Positions 51,801 to 63,138 of a stretch of DNA of 64,000 nt are shown piece after piece. The translations under genes and the position numbers were made by a program. Under the pieces are notes generated by a model. It worked only from the letters and a program-made list of their open reading frames with translations. It ran no database searches and was not told the DNA's origin. Location: the NCBI GenBank assembly GCA_963855995.1, contig OY979723.1:129001-193000 (forward strand), written 5' to 3'. This DNA is from Muricea muricata. Taxonomy: Eukaryota; Cnidaria; Anthozoa; Malacalcyonacea; Plexauridae. Each line of letters opens with the position of its first letter. The first letter of the stretch is position 1.

Positions 51801-52103
51801 ACTCATTTTTGTAAGTTTTCAGAATTTCACCTTTTTCTAAGTCCCAATCCATGATTTGGTTTGTGGGGAAGTCTGGTGTGAAACATGGTAACTTGTCAAA
51901 ATGGCTTTAAATCACTTGAAACTTTTCAAAAATGATCGCGTATGCCTTCTTTCATGAAAAAAATCGTTTTGAGCCATTCAAACTCATTTTTGTAAGTTTT
52001 CAGAATTTCACCCTTGTCTAAGTCCCAATCCATGATTTGGTTTGTAGGGAAGTCTGATGTGAAATATGGTAACTTGTCAAAATGGCTTGAAATCACTTGA
52101 AAC
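48846..52103. repeat. 6-mer HOR D'-D-E-A-B-C, three copies of 1086 bp
   Basis: Units are 48846-49931, 49932-51017 and 51018-52103, each exactly 6 x 181. Monomer starts in the second unit are 49932, 50113, 50294, 50475, 50656 and 50837. The first unit uses the CATGATCTGG monomer in place of A and a B with CCCTTGTCTAAG. Units 2 and 3 are nearly identical; private changes include GAAGTGTGATG near 50423 and CAGATTTTCGCC near 51097. This is the most regular HOR run in the window. Confidence 0.95.
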
Positions 52104-53370
52104 TTTGTAAAAATGATGGCGTATGCGTTTTTTCATGAAAAAAATCGTTTTAAGCCAGTCAAACTCATTTTTGTAAGTTTTCAGAATTTCGCCCTTGTCT
52201 AAGTCCCAATCCATGATTTGGTTTGTGGGGAAGTCTGATGTGAAATATGGTAACTTGTCAAAATGGCTTGAAATCACTTGAAACTTTGTAAAAATGATCG
52301 CGTATGCCTTTTTTCATGAAAAAAATCGTTTTAAGCCAGTCAAACTCATTTTTGTAAGTTTTCAGAATTTCACCCTTGTCTAAGTCCCAATCCATGATTT
52401 GGTTTGTGGGGAAGTCTGGTGTAAAATATGGTAACTTGTCAAAATGGCTTTAAATCACTTGAAACTGTGCAAAAATGATCGCGTATGCCTTTTTTCATGA
52501 AAAATATCGTTTTGAGCCATTCAAACTCATTTTTGTAAGTTTTCAGAATTTCACTTTTGTCTAAGTCCCAATCCATGATTTGGTTTGTGGGGAAGTCTGG
52601 TGTGAAATATGGTAACTTGTCAAAATGGCTTTAAATCACTTGAAACTTTTCAAAAAAGATCGCGTATGCCTTTTTTCATGAAAAATATCGTTTTGAGCCA
52701 TTCAAACTCATTTTTGTAAGTTTTCAGAATTTCACCCTTGTCTAAGTCCCAATCCATGATTTGGTTTGTGGGGAAGTCTGATGTGAAATATTGTAACTTG
52801 TCAAAATGGCTTTAAATCACTTGAAACTTTGCAAAAATGATCGCGTATGCCTTCTTTCATGAAAAATATCGTTTTGAGCTATTCAAACTCATTTTTGTAA
52901 GTTTTCAGAATTTCACCCTCGTCTAAGTCCCAATCCATAATTTGGTTTGTGGGGAAGTCTGGTGTGAAATATGGTAACTTGTCAAAATGGCTTTAAATCA
53001 CTTGAAACTTTGCAAAAATGATCGCGTATGCCTTCTTTCATGAAAAATATCGTTTTGAGCCATTCAAACTCATTTTTGTAAGTTTTCAGAATTTCACCCT
53101 TGTCTAAGTCCCAATCCATGATTTGGTTTGTGGGGAAGTCTGGTGTGAAACATGGTAACTTGTCAAAATGGCTTTAAATCACTTGAAACTTTTCAAAAAT
53201 GATCGCGTACGCCTTCTTTCATGAAAAAAATCGTTTTGAGCCATTCAAACTCATTTTTGTAAGTTTTCAGAATTTCACCCTTGTTTAAGTCCCAATCCAT
53301 GATTTGGTTTGTGGGGAAGTCTGGTGTGAAATATGGTAACTTGTCAAAATGGCTTTAAATCACTTGAAAC
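52104..53370. repeat. 9-mer HOR, partial copy 4, at the domain boundary
   Basis: Monomers D' 52104, D 52285, F 52466, G 52647, A 52828 (CACCCTCG), B 53009 and C 53190 follow the 9-mer order. Unlike copies 1-3, B here is full length, and F keeps GTGGGGAAG and is preceded by TATGGTAAC. It therefore looks like the form that existed before the 5-bp deletion. After C the array changes to the right-hand subfamily. Confidence 0.88.
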
Positions 53371-54456
53371 TTTGCAAAAATGATCGCGTATTCCTTCTTT
53401 CATGAAAAAAATCGTTTTGAGCCAGTCAAAATCATTTTTGTAAGTTTTCAGAATTTCACCCTTTTTTAAGTCCCACTCCATGATTTGGTTTGTGGGGAAG
53501 TCTGGTGTGAAATATGGTAACTTGTCAAAATGGCTTTAAATCACTTGAAACTTTGCAAAAATGATCGCGTATGCCTTCTTTCATGAAAAAAATCGTTTTT
53601 AGCCACTCAAACTCATTTTTGTAAGTTTTCAGAATTTCACCCTTGTCTAAGTCCGAATCCATGATTTGGTTTGTGGGGAAGTCTGGTGTGAAATATGGTA
53701 ACTAGTCAAAATGGCTTGAAATCACTTGAAACTTTGCAAAAATGATCGCGTATGCCTTCTTTCATGAAAAATATCGTTTTGAGCCATTCAAACTCATTTT
53801 TTTAAGTTTTCAGAATTTCACCCTTGTCTAAGTCCCAATCCATGATTTGGTTAGTGGGGAAGTCTAGTGTGAAATATGGTAACTTGTCAAAATGGCTTTA
53901 AATCACTTGAAACTTTGTAAAAATGATCGCGTATGCCTTCTTTCATGAAAAAAATCGTTTTGAGCCAGCCAAAATCATTTTTGTATGTTTTCAGAATTTC
54001 ACCCTTGTTTAAGTCCCAATCCATGATTTGGTTTGTGGGGAGGTCTGGTGTGAAATATGGTAACTTGTCAAAATGGCTTTAAATCACTTGAAACTTTGCA
54101 AAAATGATCGCGTATGTCTTCTTTCATGAAAAAAATCGTTTTAAGCCAGTCAAACTCATTTTTGTAAGTTTTCAGAATTTCACCCTTGTCTAAGTCCCAA
54201 TCCAAGATTTGGTTTGTGGGGAAGTCTAGTGTGAAATATGGTAACCTGTCAAAATGGCTTGAAATCACTTGAAACTTTGGAAAAATGATCGCGTATGCCT
54301 TTTTTCATGAAAAAAATCGTTTTAAGCCAGTCAAACTCATTTTTGTATGTTTTCAGAATTTCGCCCTTGTCTAAGTCCCAATCCATGATTTGGTTTGTGC
54401 GGAAGTCTGGTGTGAAATATGGTAACTTGTCAAAATGGCTTTAAATCACTTGAAAC
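53371..54456. repeat. Right-domain block V, copy 1 (6 monomers)
   Basis: Order: CGTATTCC monomer with TTTTTTAAGTC, CCACTC monomer with GTCCGAATCC, a monomer with TTTTTTAAG, GTCAAAATC monomer, TATGTCTTC monomer with CCAAGATTT, and a TTTGGAAAAATG monomer. The same order starts at 56448 (3077 bp later, 17 monomers) and 58078 (a further 1630 bp). Confidence 0.85.
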
Positions 54457-56265
54457 TTTGCAAAAATGGTCACGTATACCTTCTTTCATGAAAAAAATCG
54501 TTTTTAGCCAGTCAAACTCATTTTTGTAAGTTTTCAGAATTTCACCCTTGTCTAAGTCCTAATCCATGATTTGGTTTGTGCGGAACTCAGGTGTGAAATA
54601 TGGTAACTTGTCAAAATGGCTTTAAATCACCTGAAACTTTTCAAAACTGATCGCGTATGCCTTTTTTCATGAAAAAAATCGTTTTAAGCCAGTCAAACTC
54701 ATTTTTGTAAGTTTTCAGAATTTCGCCCTTGTCTAAGTCCCAATCCATAATTTGGTTTTTGGGGAAGTCTGGTGTGAAATATAGTAACTTGTCAAAATGG
54801 CTTGAAATCACTTGAAACTTTGCAAAAATGATCGCGTAAGCCTTCTTTCACGAAAAAAATCGTTTCAAGCCAGTCAAATTCATTTTTGTAAGTTTTCAGA
54901 ATTTCGCCCTTGTCTAGGTCTCAATCCATGACTTGGTTTGTGGGGAAGTCTCATGTGAAATAAAGTAACTTGTCAAAATTGCTTGAAATCACTTGAAACT
55001 TTTCAAAAATGATCGCGTATGCCTTTTTTCATGAAAAATATCGTTTAGAGCCATTCAAACTCATTTTTGTAAGTTTTCAGAATTTCGCCCTTGTCTAAGT
55101 CCCACTCCATGATTTGGTTTGTGGGGAAGTCTTGTGTGAAATATGGTAACTTGTCAAAATGGCTTTAAATCACTTGAAACTTTGCAAAAATGATCGCGTA
55201 TGCCTTCTTTCATGAAAAAAATCGTTTTTAGCCACTCAAACTCATTTTTGTAAGTTTTCAGAATTTCACCCTTGTCTAAGTCCGAATCCATGATTTGGTT
55301 TGTGGGGAAGTCTGGTGTGAAATATGGTAACTTGTCAAAATGGCTTGAAATCACTTGAAACTTTGCAAAAATGATCGCGTATGCCTTCTTTCATGAAAAA
55401 TATCGTTTTGAGCCATTCAAACTCATTTTTTTAAGTTTTCAGAATTTCACCCTTGTCTAACTCCCAATCCATGATTTGGTTTATGGGGAAGTCTAGTGTG
55501 AAATATGGTAACTTGTCAAAATGGCTTTAAATCACTTGAAACTTTGCAAAAATGATCGCGTATGCCTTCTTTCATGAAAAAATCGTTTTGAGCCAGTCAA
55601 AATCATTTTTGTAAGTTTTCAGAATTTCACCCTTGTTTAAGTCCCAATCCATGATTTTGTTTGTGGGGAAGTCTTGTGTGAAATATGGTAACTTGTCAAA
55701 ATGGCTTTAAATCACTTGAAACTTTGCAAAAATGATCGCGTATGCCTTCTTTCATGAAAAAAATCGTTTTAAGCTAGTCAAACTCATTTTTGTAAGTTTT
55801 CAGAATTTCACCCTTGTCTAAGTCCCAATCCAAGATTTGGTTTGTGGGGAAGTCTAGTGTGAAATATGGTAACTTGTCAAAATGGCTTGAAATCACTTGA
55901 AACTTTGCAAAAATGATCGCGTATGCCTTTTTTCATGAAAAAAATCGTTTTAAGCTTGTCAAACTCATTTTTGTAAGTTTTCAGAATTTCGCCCTTGTCT
56001 AAGTCCCAATCCATGATTTGGTTATTGGGGAAGTCTGGTGTGAAATATGGTAACTTGTCAAAATGGCTTGAAATCACTTGAAACTTTGCAAAAATGATCG
56101 CGTATGCCTTTTTTCATGAAAAAAATCGTTTTAAGCAAGTCAAACTCATTTTTGTAAGTTTTCAGAATTTCGCCCTTGTCTAAGTCCCAATCCATAATTT
56201 GGTTTGTGGGGAAGTCACGTGTGAAATATGGTAACTTGTCAAAATGGCTTGAAATCACTTGAAAC
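54457..56265. repeat. Diverged monomers incl. a partial block V at 55181-55903
   Basis: Monomers near 54457-55180 carry many private changes (GGTCACGTATACC, CGGAACTCAGG, TTTCAAGCC, CTAGGTCTC, TAAAGTAAC), making this the most divergent stretch of the window. From 55181 four monomers resemble block V: CCACTC/GTCCGAATCC, TTTTTTAAG, GTCAAAATC (one A short near 55580), and a CCAAGATTT monomer. Two further monomers at 55904 and 56085 have TTAAGCTTG and TTAAGCAAG; the second carries GTCACGTGTG. Confidence 0.75.
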
Positions 56266-59200
56266 TTTGCAAAAATGATCGCGTATGCCTTCTTTCATGA
56301 AAAAAATCGTTTTGAGCCAGTCAAAATCATTTTTGTAAGTTTTTCAGAATTTCACCCTTGTTTAAGTCTCAATCCATGATTTGGTTTGTGGGGAAGTCTG
56401 GTGTGAAATATGGTAACTTGTCAAAATGGCTTTAAATCACTTGAAACTTTGCAAAAATGATCGCGTATTCCTTCTTTCATGAAAAAAATCGTTTTGAGCC
56501 AGTCAAAATCATTTTTGTAAGTTTTCAGAATTTCACCCTTTTTTAAGTCCCACTCCATGATTTGGTTTGTGGGGAAGTCTGATGTGAAATATGGTAACTT
56601 GTCAAAATGGCTTTAAATCACTTGAAACTTTGCAAAAATGATCGCGTATGCCTTCTTTCATGAAAAAAATCGTTTTTAGCCACTCAAACTCATTTTTGTA
56701 AGTTTTCAGAATTTCGCCCTTGTCTAAGTCCCAATCCATGATTTGGTTTGTGGGGAAGTCTGGTGTGAAATATGGTAACTTGTCAAAATGGCTTTAAATC
56801 ACTTGAAACTTTGTAAAAATGATCGCGTATGCCTTCTTTCATGAAAAATATCGTTTTGAGCCATTCAAACTCATTTTTTTAAGTTTTCAGAATTTCACCC
56901 TTGTCTAAGTCCCAATCCATGATTTGGTTTGTGGGGAAGTCTAGTGTGAAATATGGTAACTTGTCAAAATGGCTTTAAATCACTTGAAACTTTGCAAAAA
57001 TGATCGCGTATGCCTTCTTTCATGAAAAAAATCGTTTTGAGCCAGTCAAAATCATTTTTGTAAGTTTTCAGAATTTCACCCTTGTTTAAGTCCCAATCCA
57101 TGATTTGGTTTGTGGGGAGGTCTGGTGTGAAATATGGTAACTTGTCAAAATGGCTTTAAATCACTTGAAACTTTGCAAAAATGATCGCGTATGTCTTCTT
57201 TCATGAAAAGAATCGTTTTAAGCCAGTCAAACTCATTTTTGTAAAATTTCAGAATTTCACCCTTGTCTAAGTCCCAATCCAAGATTTGGTTTGTGGGGAA
57301 GTCTAGTGTGAAATATGGTAACATGTCAAAATGGCTTGAAATCACTTGAAACTTTGGAAAAATGATCGCGTATGCCTTTTTTCATGAAAAAAATCGTTTT
57401 AAGCCAGTCAAACTCATTTTTGTAAGTTTTCAGAATTTCGCCCTTGTCTAAGTCCCAATCCATGATTTGGTTTTTGCGGAAGTCTAGTGTGAAATATGGT
57501 AACTTGTCAAAATGGCTTTAAATCACTCTAAACTTTGCAAAAATGATCGCGTATGCCTTTTTTCATGAAAAATATCGTTTTGAGCCATTCAAACTCATTT
57601 TTGTAAGTTTTCAGAATTTCACCCTTGTCTAAGTCTCAATATATGGTTTGGTTTGTGGGGAAGTCTGGTGTGAAATATGGTAACTTGTCAAAATGGCTTT
57701 AAATCACTTGAAACTTTGCAAAAATGATCGCGTATGCCTTTTTTCATGAAAAAAATCGTTTTAAGCCAGTCAAACTCATTTTTGTAAGTTTTCAGAATTT
57801 CGCCCTTGTCTAAGTCCCAATCCATAATTTGGTTTGTGGGGAAGTCACGTGTGAAATATGGTAACTTGTCAAAATGGCTTGAAATCACTTGAAACTTTGC
57901 AAAAATGATCGCGTATGCCTTCTTTCATGAAAAAAATCGTTTTGAGCCAGTCAAAATCATTTTTGTAAGTTTTTCAGAATTTCACCCTTGTTTAAGTCCC
58001 AATCCATGATTTGGTTTGTGGGGAAGTCTGGTGTGAAATATGGTAACTTGTCAAAATGGCTTTAAATCACTTGAAACTTTGCAAAAATGATCGCGTATTC
58101 CTTCTTTCATGAAAAAAATCGTTTTGAGCCAGTCAAAATCATTTTTGTAAGTTTTCAGAATTTCACCCTTTTTTAAGTCCCACTCCATGATTTGGTTTGT
58201 GGGGAAGTCTTGTGTGAAATATGGTAACTTGTCAAAATGGCTTTAAATCACTTGAAACTTTGCAAAAATGATCGCGTATGCCTTCTTTCATGAAAAAAAT
58301 CGTTTTTAGCCACTCAAACTCATTTTTGTAAGTTTTCAGAATTTCACCCTTGTCTAAGTCCGAATCCATGATTTGGTTTGTGGGGAAGTCTGGTGTGAAA
58401 TATGGTAACTAGTCAAAATGGCTTGAAATCACTTGAAACTTTGCAAAAATGATCGCGTATGCCTTCTTTCATGAAAAATATCGTTTTGAGCCATTCAAAC
58501 TCATTTTTTTAAGTTTTTAGAATTTCACCCTTGTCTAAGTCCCAATCCATGATTTGATTTGTGGGGAAGTCTAGTGTGAAATATGGTATTTTGTCAAAAT
58601 GGCTTTAAATCACTTGAAACTTTGCAAAAATGATCGCGTATGCCTTCTTTCATGAAAAAAATCGTTTTGAGCCAGTCAAAATCATTTTTGTAAGTTTTCA
58701 GAATTTCACCCTTGTTTAAGTCCCAATCCATGATTTGGTTTGTGGGGAGGTCTGGTGTGAAATATGGTAACTTGTCAAAATGGCTTTAAATCACTTGAAA
58801 CTTTGCAAAAATGATCGCGTATGTCTTCTTTCATGAAAAAAATCGTTTTAAGCCAGTCAAACTCATTTTTGTAAGTTTTCAGAATTTCACCCTTGTCTAA
58901 GTCCCAATCCAAGATTTGGTTTGTGGGGAAGTCTAGTGTGAAATATGGTAACCTGTCAAAATGGCTTGAAATCACTTGAAACTTTGGAAAAATGATCGCG
59001 TATGCCTTTTTTCATGAAAAAAATCGTTTTAAGCCAGTCAAACTCATTTTTGTAAGTTTTCAGAATTTCGCCCTTGTCTAAGTCCCAATCCATGATTTGG
59101 TTTTTGCGGAAGTCTAGTGTGAAATATGGTAACTTGTCAAAATGGCTTTAAATCACTCTAAACTTTGCAAAAATGATCGCGTATGCCTTTTTTCATGAAA

Positions 59201-59344
59201 AATATCGTTTTGAGCCATTCAAACTCATTTTTGTAAGTTTTCAGAATTTCACCCTTGTCTAAGTCTCAATCCATGGTTTGGTTTGTGGGGAAGTCTGGTG
59301 TGAAATATGGTAACTTGTCAAAATGGCTTGAAATAACTTGAAAC
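56266..59344. repeat. Right-domain 9-mer HOR, 1630-bp period
   Basis: The unit starting 56266 recurs at 57896. Eight monomers match (56266-57714 and 57896-59344) with one separating monomer at 57715-57895. The lead monomer has an extra T (GTTTTTCAG, near 56342 and 57972), making it 182 bp and the period 9 x 181 + 1. Other shared marks are CGTATTCC, TATGTCTTC, TTTGGAAAAATG, TTTTTGCGGAAG and CACTCTAAACTTT. GTCACGTGTG ends the monomer before each copy (56214 and 57844). Confidence 0.9.
57172..57714. repeat. 3-monomer segment copied to 63139-63681
   Basis: Rare changes shared only by these two places include CATGAAAAGAATCG, GTAAAATTTCAG, GGTAACATGTC and CAATATATGGTTTGG. The offset is 5967 bp (33 monomers less 6 bases). 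The version in the neighbouring 9-mer copy (58802-59344) lacks these four marks, so the distant copy is closer than the adjacent one. Confidence 0.9.
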
Positions 59345-60067
59345 TTTGCAAAAATGTTCACGTATGCCTTCTTTCATGAAAAAAATCGTTTTTAGCCAGT
59401 CAAACTCATTTTTGTAAGTTTTCAGAATTTCACCCTTGTCTAAGTCCTAATCCATGATTTGGTTTGTGCGGAACTCAGGTGTGAAATATGGTAACTTGTC
59501 AAAATGGCTTTAAATCACCTGAAACTTTTCAAAACTGATCGCGTATGCCTTCTTTCATGAAAAATATCGTTTTGAGCCATTCAAACTCATTTTTGTAAGT
59601 TTTCAGAATTTCACCCTTGTTTAAGTCCCAATCCATGATTTGGTTTGTGGGGAAGTCTGGTGTGAAATATGGTAACTTGTCAAAATGGCTTTAAATCACT
59701 TGAAACTTTGCAAAAATGATCGCGTATGGCTTCTTTCATGAAAAAATCGTTTTGAGCCAGTCAAAATCATTTTTGTAAGTTTTCAGAATTTCACCCTTGT
59801 TTAAGTCCCAATCCATGATTTGGTTTGTGGGGAAGTCTGGTGTGAAATATGGTAACTTGTCAAAATAGCTTTAAATCACTTGAAACTTTGCAAAAATGAT
59901 CGCGTATGCCTTCTTTCATGAAAAAAATCGTTTTGAGCCAGTCAAAATCATTTTTGTAAGTTTTCAGAATTTCACCCTTGTCTAAGTCCCAATCCATGAT
60001 TTGGTTTGTGGGGAAGTCTGGTGTGAAATATGGTAACTTCTCAAAATGGCTTTAAATCACTTGAAAC
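59345..60067. repeat. Link between the 9-mer and the 722-bp units
   Basis: Four monomers: one with ATGTTCACG and CGGAACTCAGG, one starting TTTTCAAAACTG, one with TATGGCTTC and one A short near 59747, and one GTCAAAATC monomer ending TAACTTCTC. The first two foreshadow the 722-bp unit that follows. Confidence 0.75.
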
Positions 60068-61511
60068 TTTGCAAAAATGATCGCGTATGCCGTCTTTCAT
60101 GAAAAAAATCGTTTTGAGCCAGTCAAAATCATTTTTGTAAGTTTTCAGAATTTCACCCTTGTCTAAGTCCTAATCCATGATTTGGTTTGTGCGGAACTCA
60201 GGTGTGAAATATGGTAACTTGTCAAAATGGCTTTAAATCACCTGAAACTTTTCAAAACTGATCGCGTATGCCTTCTTTCATGAAAAATATCGTTTTGAGC
60301 CATTCAAACTCATTTTTGTAAGTTTTCAGAATTTCACCCTTGTTTAAGTCCCAATCCATGATTTGGTTTGTGGGGAAGTCTGGTGTGAAATATGGTAACT
60401 TGTCAAAATGGCTTGAAATCACTTGAAACTTTGCAAAAATGATCGCGTATGCCTTTTTTCATGAAAAAATCGTTTTAAGCCAGTCAAACTCATTTTTGTA
60501 AGTTTTCAGAATTTCGCCCTTGTCTAAGTCCCAATCCATGATTTGGTTTGTGGGGAAGTCTAGTGTGAAATATGGTAACTTGTCAAAATGGCTTGAAATC
60601 ACTTGAAACTTTGCAAAAATGATCGCGTATGCCTTCTTTCATGAAAAAATCGTTTTGAGCCAGTCAAAATCATTTTTGTATGTTTTCAGAATTTCACCCT
60701 TGTTTAAGTCCCAATCCATGATTTGGTTTGTGGGGAAGTCTGGTGTGAAATCTGGTAACTTGTCAAAATGGCTTTAAATCACTTGAAACTTTGCAAAAAT
60801 GATCGCGTATGCCTTCTTTCATGAAAAAAATCGTTTTGAGCCAGTCAAAATCATTTTTGTAAGTTTTCAGAATTTCACCCTTGTCTAAGTCCTAATCCAT
60901 GATTTGGTTTGTGCGGAACTCAGGTGTGAAATATGGTAACTTGTCAAAATGGCTTTAAATCACCTGAAACTTTTCAAAACTGATCGCGTATGCCTTCTTT
61001 CATGAAAAATATCGTTTTGAGCCATTCAAACTCATTTTTGTAAGTTTTCAGAATTTCACCCTTGTTTAAGTCCCAATCCATGATTTGGTTTGTGGGGAAG
61101 TCTGGTGTGAAATATGGTAACTTGTCAAAATGGCTTGAAATCACTTGAAACTTTGCAAAAATGATCGCGTATGCCTTTTTTCAAGAAAAAATCGTTTTAA
61201 GCCAGTCAAACTCATTTTTGTAAGTTTTCAGAATTTCGCCCTTGTCTAAGTCCCAATCCATGATTTGGTTTGTGGGGAAGTCTAGTGTGAAATATGGTAA
61301 CTTGTCAAAATGGCTTGAAATCACTTGAAACTTTGCAAAAATGATCGCGTATGCCTTCTTTCATGAAAAAATCGTTTTGAGCCAGTCAAAATCATTTTTG
61401 TAAGTTTTCAGAATTTCACCCTTGTTTAAGTCCCAATCCATGATTTGGTTTGTGGGGAAGTCTGGTGTGAAATCTGGTAACTTGTCAAAATGGCTTTAAA
61501 TCACTTGAAAC
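60068..61511. repeat. 4-mer HOR Y, two copies of 722 bp
   Basis: Copies are 60068-60789 and 60790-61511. Each contains a monomer with GTCCTAATCC and CGGAACTCAGG, a TTTTCAAAACTG monomer, and two monomers each one A short in the poly-A tract, giving 4 x 181 - 2. A third copy is at 62417-63138. The shared short tracts show the four monomers moved as one unit. Confidence 0.92.
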
Positions 61512-62416
61512 TTTGCAAAAATGATCGCGTATGCCTTCTTTCATGAAAAAAATCGTTTTGAGCCAGTCAAAATCATTTTTGTAAGTTTTCAGAATTTCAC
61601 CCTTGTCTAAGTCCCAATCCATGATTTGGTTTGTGGGGAAGTCTGGTGTGAAATATGGTAACTTCTCAAAATGGCTTTAAATCACTTGAAACTTTGCAAA
61701 AATGATCGCGTATGCCGTCTTTCATGAAAAAAATCGTTTTGAGCCAGTCAAAATCATTTTTGTAAGTTTTCAGAATTTCACCCTTGTTTAAGTCCCAATC
61801 CATGATTTGGTTTGTGGGGAAGTCTGGTGTGAAATATGGTAACTTTTCAAAATGGCTTTAAATCACTTGAAACTTTGCAAAAATGATCGCGTATGCCTTC
61901 TTTCATGAAAAAAATCGTTTTGAGCCAGTCAAAATCATTTTTGTAAGTTTTCAGAATTTCACCCTTGTCTAAGTCCCAATCCATGATTTGGTTTGTGGGG
62001 AAGTCTGGTGTGAAATATGGTAACTTCTCAAAATGGCTTTAAATCACTTGAAACTTTGCAAAAATGATCGCGTATGCCGTCTTTCATGAAAAAAATCGTT
62101 TTGAGCCAGTCAAAATCATTTTTGTAAGTTTTCAGAATTTCACCCTTGTTTAAGTCCCAATCCATGATTTGGTTTGTGGGGAAGTCTGGTGTGAAATATG
62201 GTAACTTTTCAAAATGGCTTTAAATCACTTGAAACTTTGCAAAAATGATCGCGTATGCCTTCTTTCATGAAAAAAATCGTTTTGAGCCAGTCAAAATCAT
62301 TTTTGTAAGTTTTCAGAATTTCACCCTTGTCTAAGTCCCAATCCATGATTTGGTTTGTGGGGAAGTCTGGTGTGAAATATGGTAACTTCTCAAAATGGCT
62401 TTAAATCACTTGAAAC
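61512..62416. repeat. Dimer HOR Z, 362-bp period
   Basis: Pairs start at 61512, 61874 and 62236. The first monomer has TCTAAGTC and TAACTTCTC; the second has GCCGTCTTTC (61715, 62077, 62439) with TTTAAGTC and TAACTTTTC. In the third pair the second monomer, 62417, keeps GCCGTC but continues as the first monomer of unit Y. Another pair closes the window at 63682-64000. Confidence 0.92.
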
Positions 62417-63138
62417 TTTGCAAAAATGATCGCGTATGCCGTCTTTCATGAAAAAAATCGTTTTGAGCCAGTCAAAATCATTTTTGTAAGTTTTCAGAAT
62501 TTCACCCTTGTCTAAGTCCTAATCCATGATTTGGTTTGTGCGGAACTCAGGTGTGAAATATGGTAACTTGTCAAAATGGCTTTAAATCACCTGAAACTTT
62601 TCAAAACTGATCGCGTATGCCTTCTTTCATGAAAAATATCGTTTTGAGCCATTCAAACTCATTTTTGTAAGTTTTCAGAATTTCACCCTTGTTTAAGTCC
62701 CAATCCATGATTTGGTTTGTGGGGAAGTCTGGTGTGAAATATGGTAACTTGTCAAAATGGCTTGAAATCACTTGAAACTTTGCAAAAATGATCGCGTATG
62801 CCTTTTTTCATGAAAAAATTGTTTTAAGCCAGTCAAACTCATTTTTGTAAGTTTTCAGAATTTCGCCCTTGTCTAAGTCCCAATCCATGATTTGGTTTGT
62901 GGGGAAGTCTAGTGTGAAATATGGTAACTTGTCAAAATGGCTTGAAATCACTTGAAACTTTGCAAAAATGATCGCGTATGCCTTCTTTCATGAAAAAATC
63001 GTTTTGAGCCAGTCAAAATCATTTTTGTAAGTTTTCAGAATTTCACCCTTGTTTAAGTCCCAATCCATGATTTGGTTTGTGGGGAAGTCTGGTGTGAAAT
63101 ATGGTAACTTGTCAAAATGGCTTTAAATCACTTGAAAC
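62417..63138. repeat. 4-mer HOR Y, copy 3 (722 bp)
   Basis: It matches 60068-60789, including the GCCGTC front of the first monomer, which copy 2 lacks. One private change is AAAAAATTGTTTT near 62818. It is followed directly by the long-range copy from 57172. Confidence 0.9.

Noticed and set aside
56214-57853. CACGTG E-box/G-box as a regulatory site
   Set aside because: It occurs in only two monomers (near 56216 and 57846) that are copies of each other, with no gene nearby.
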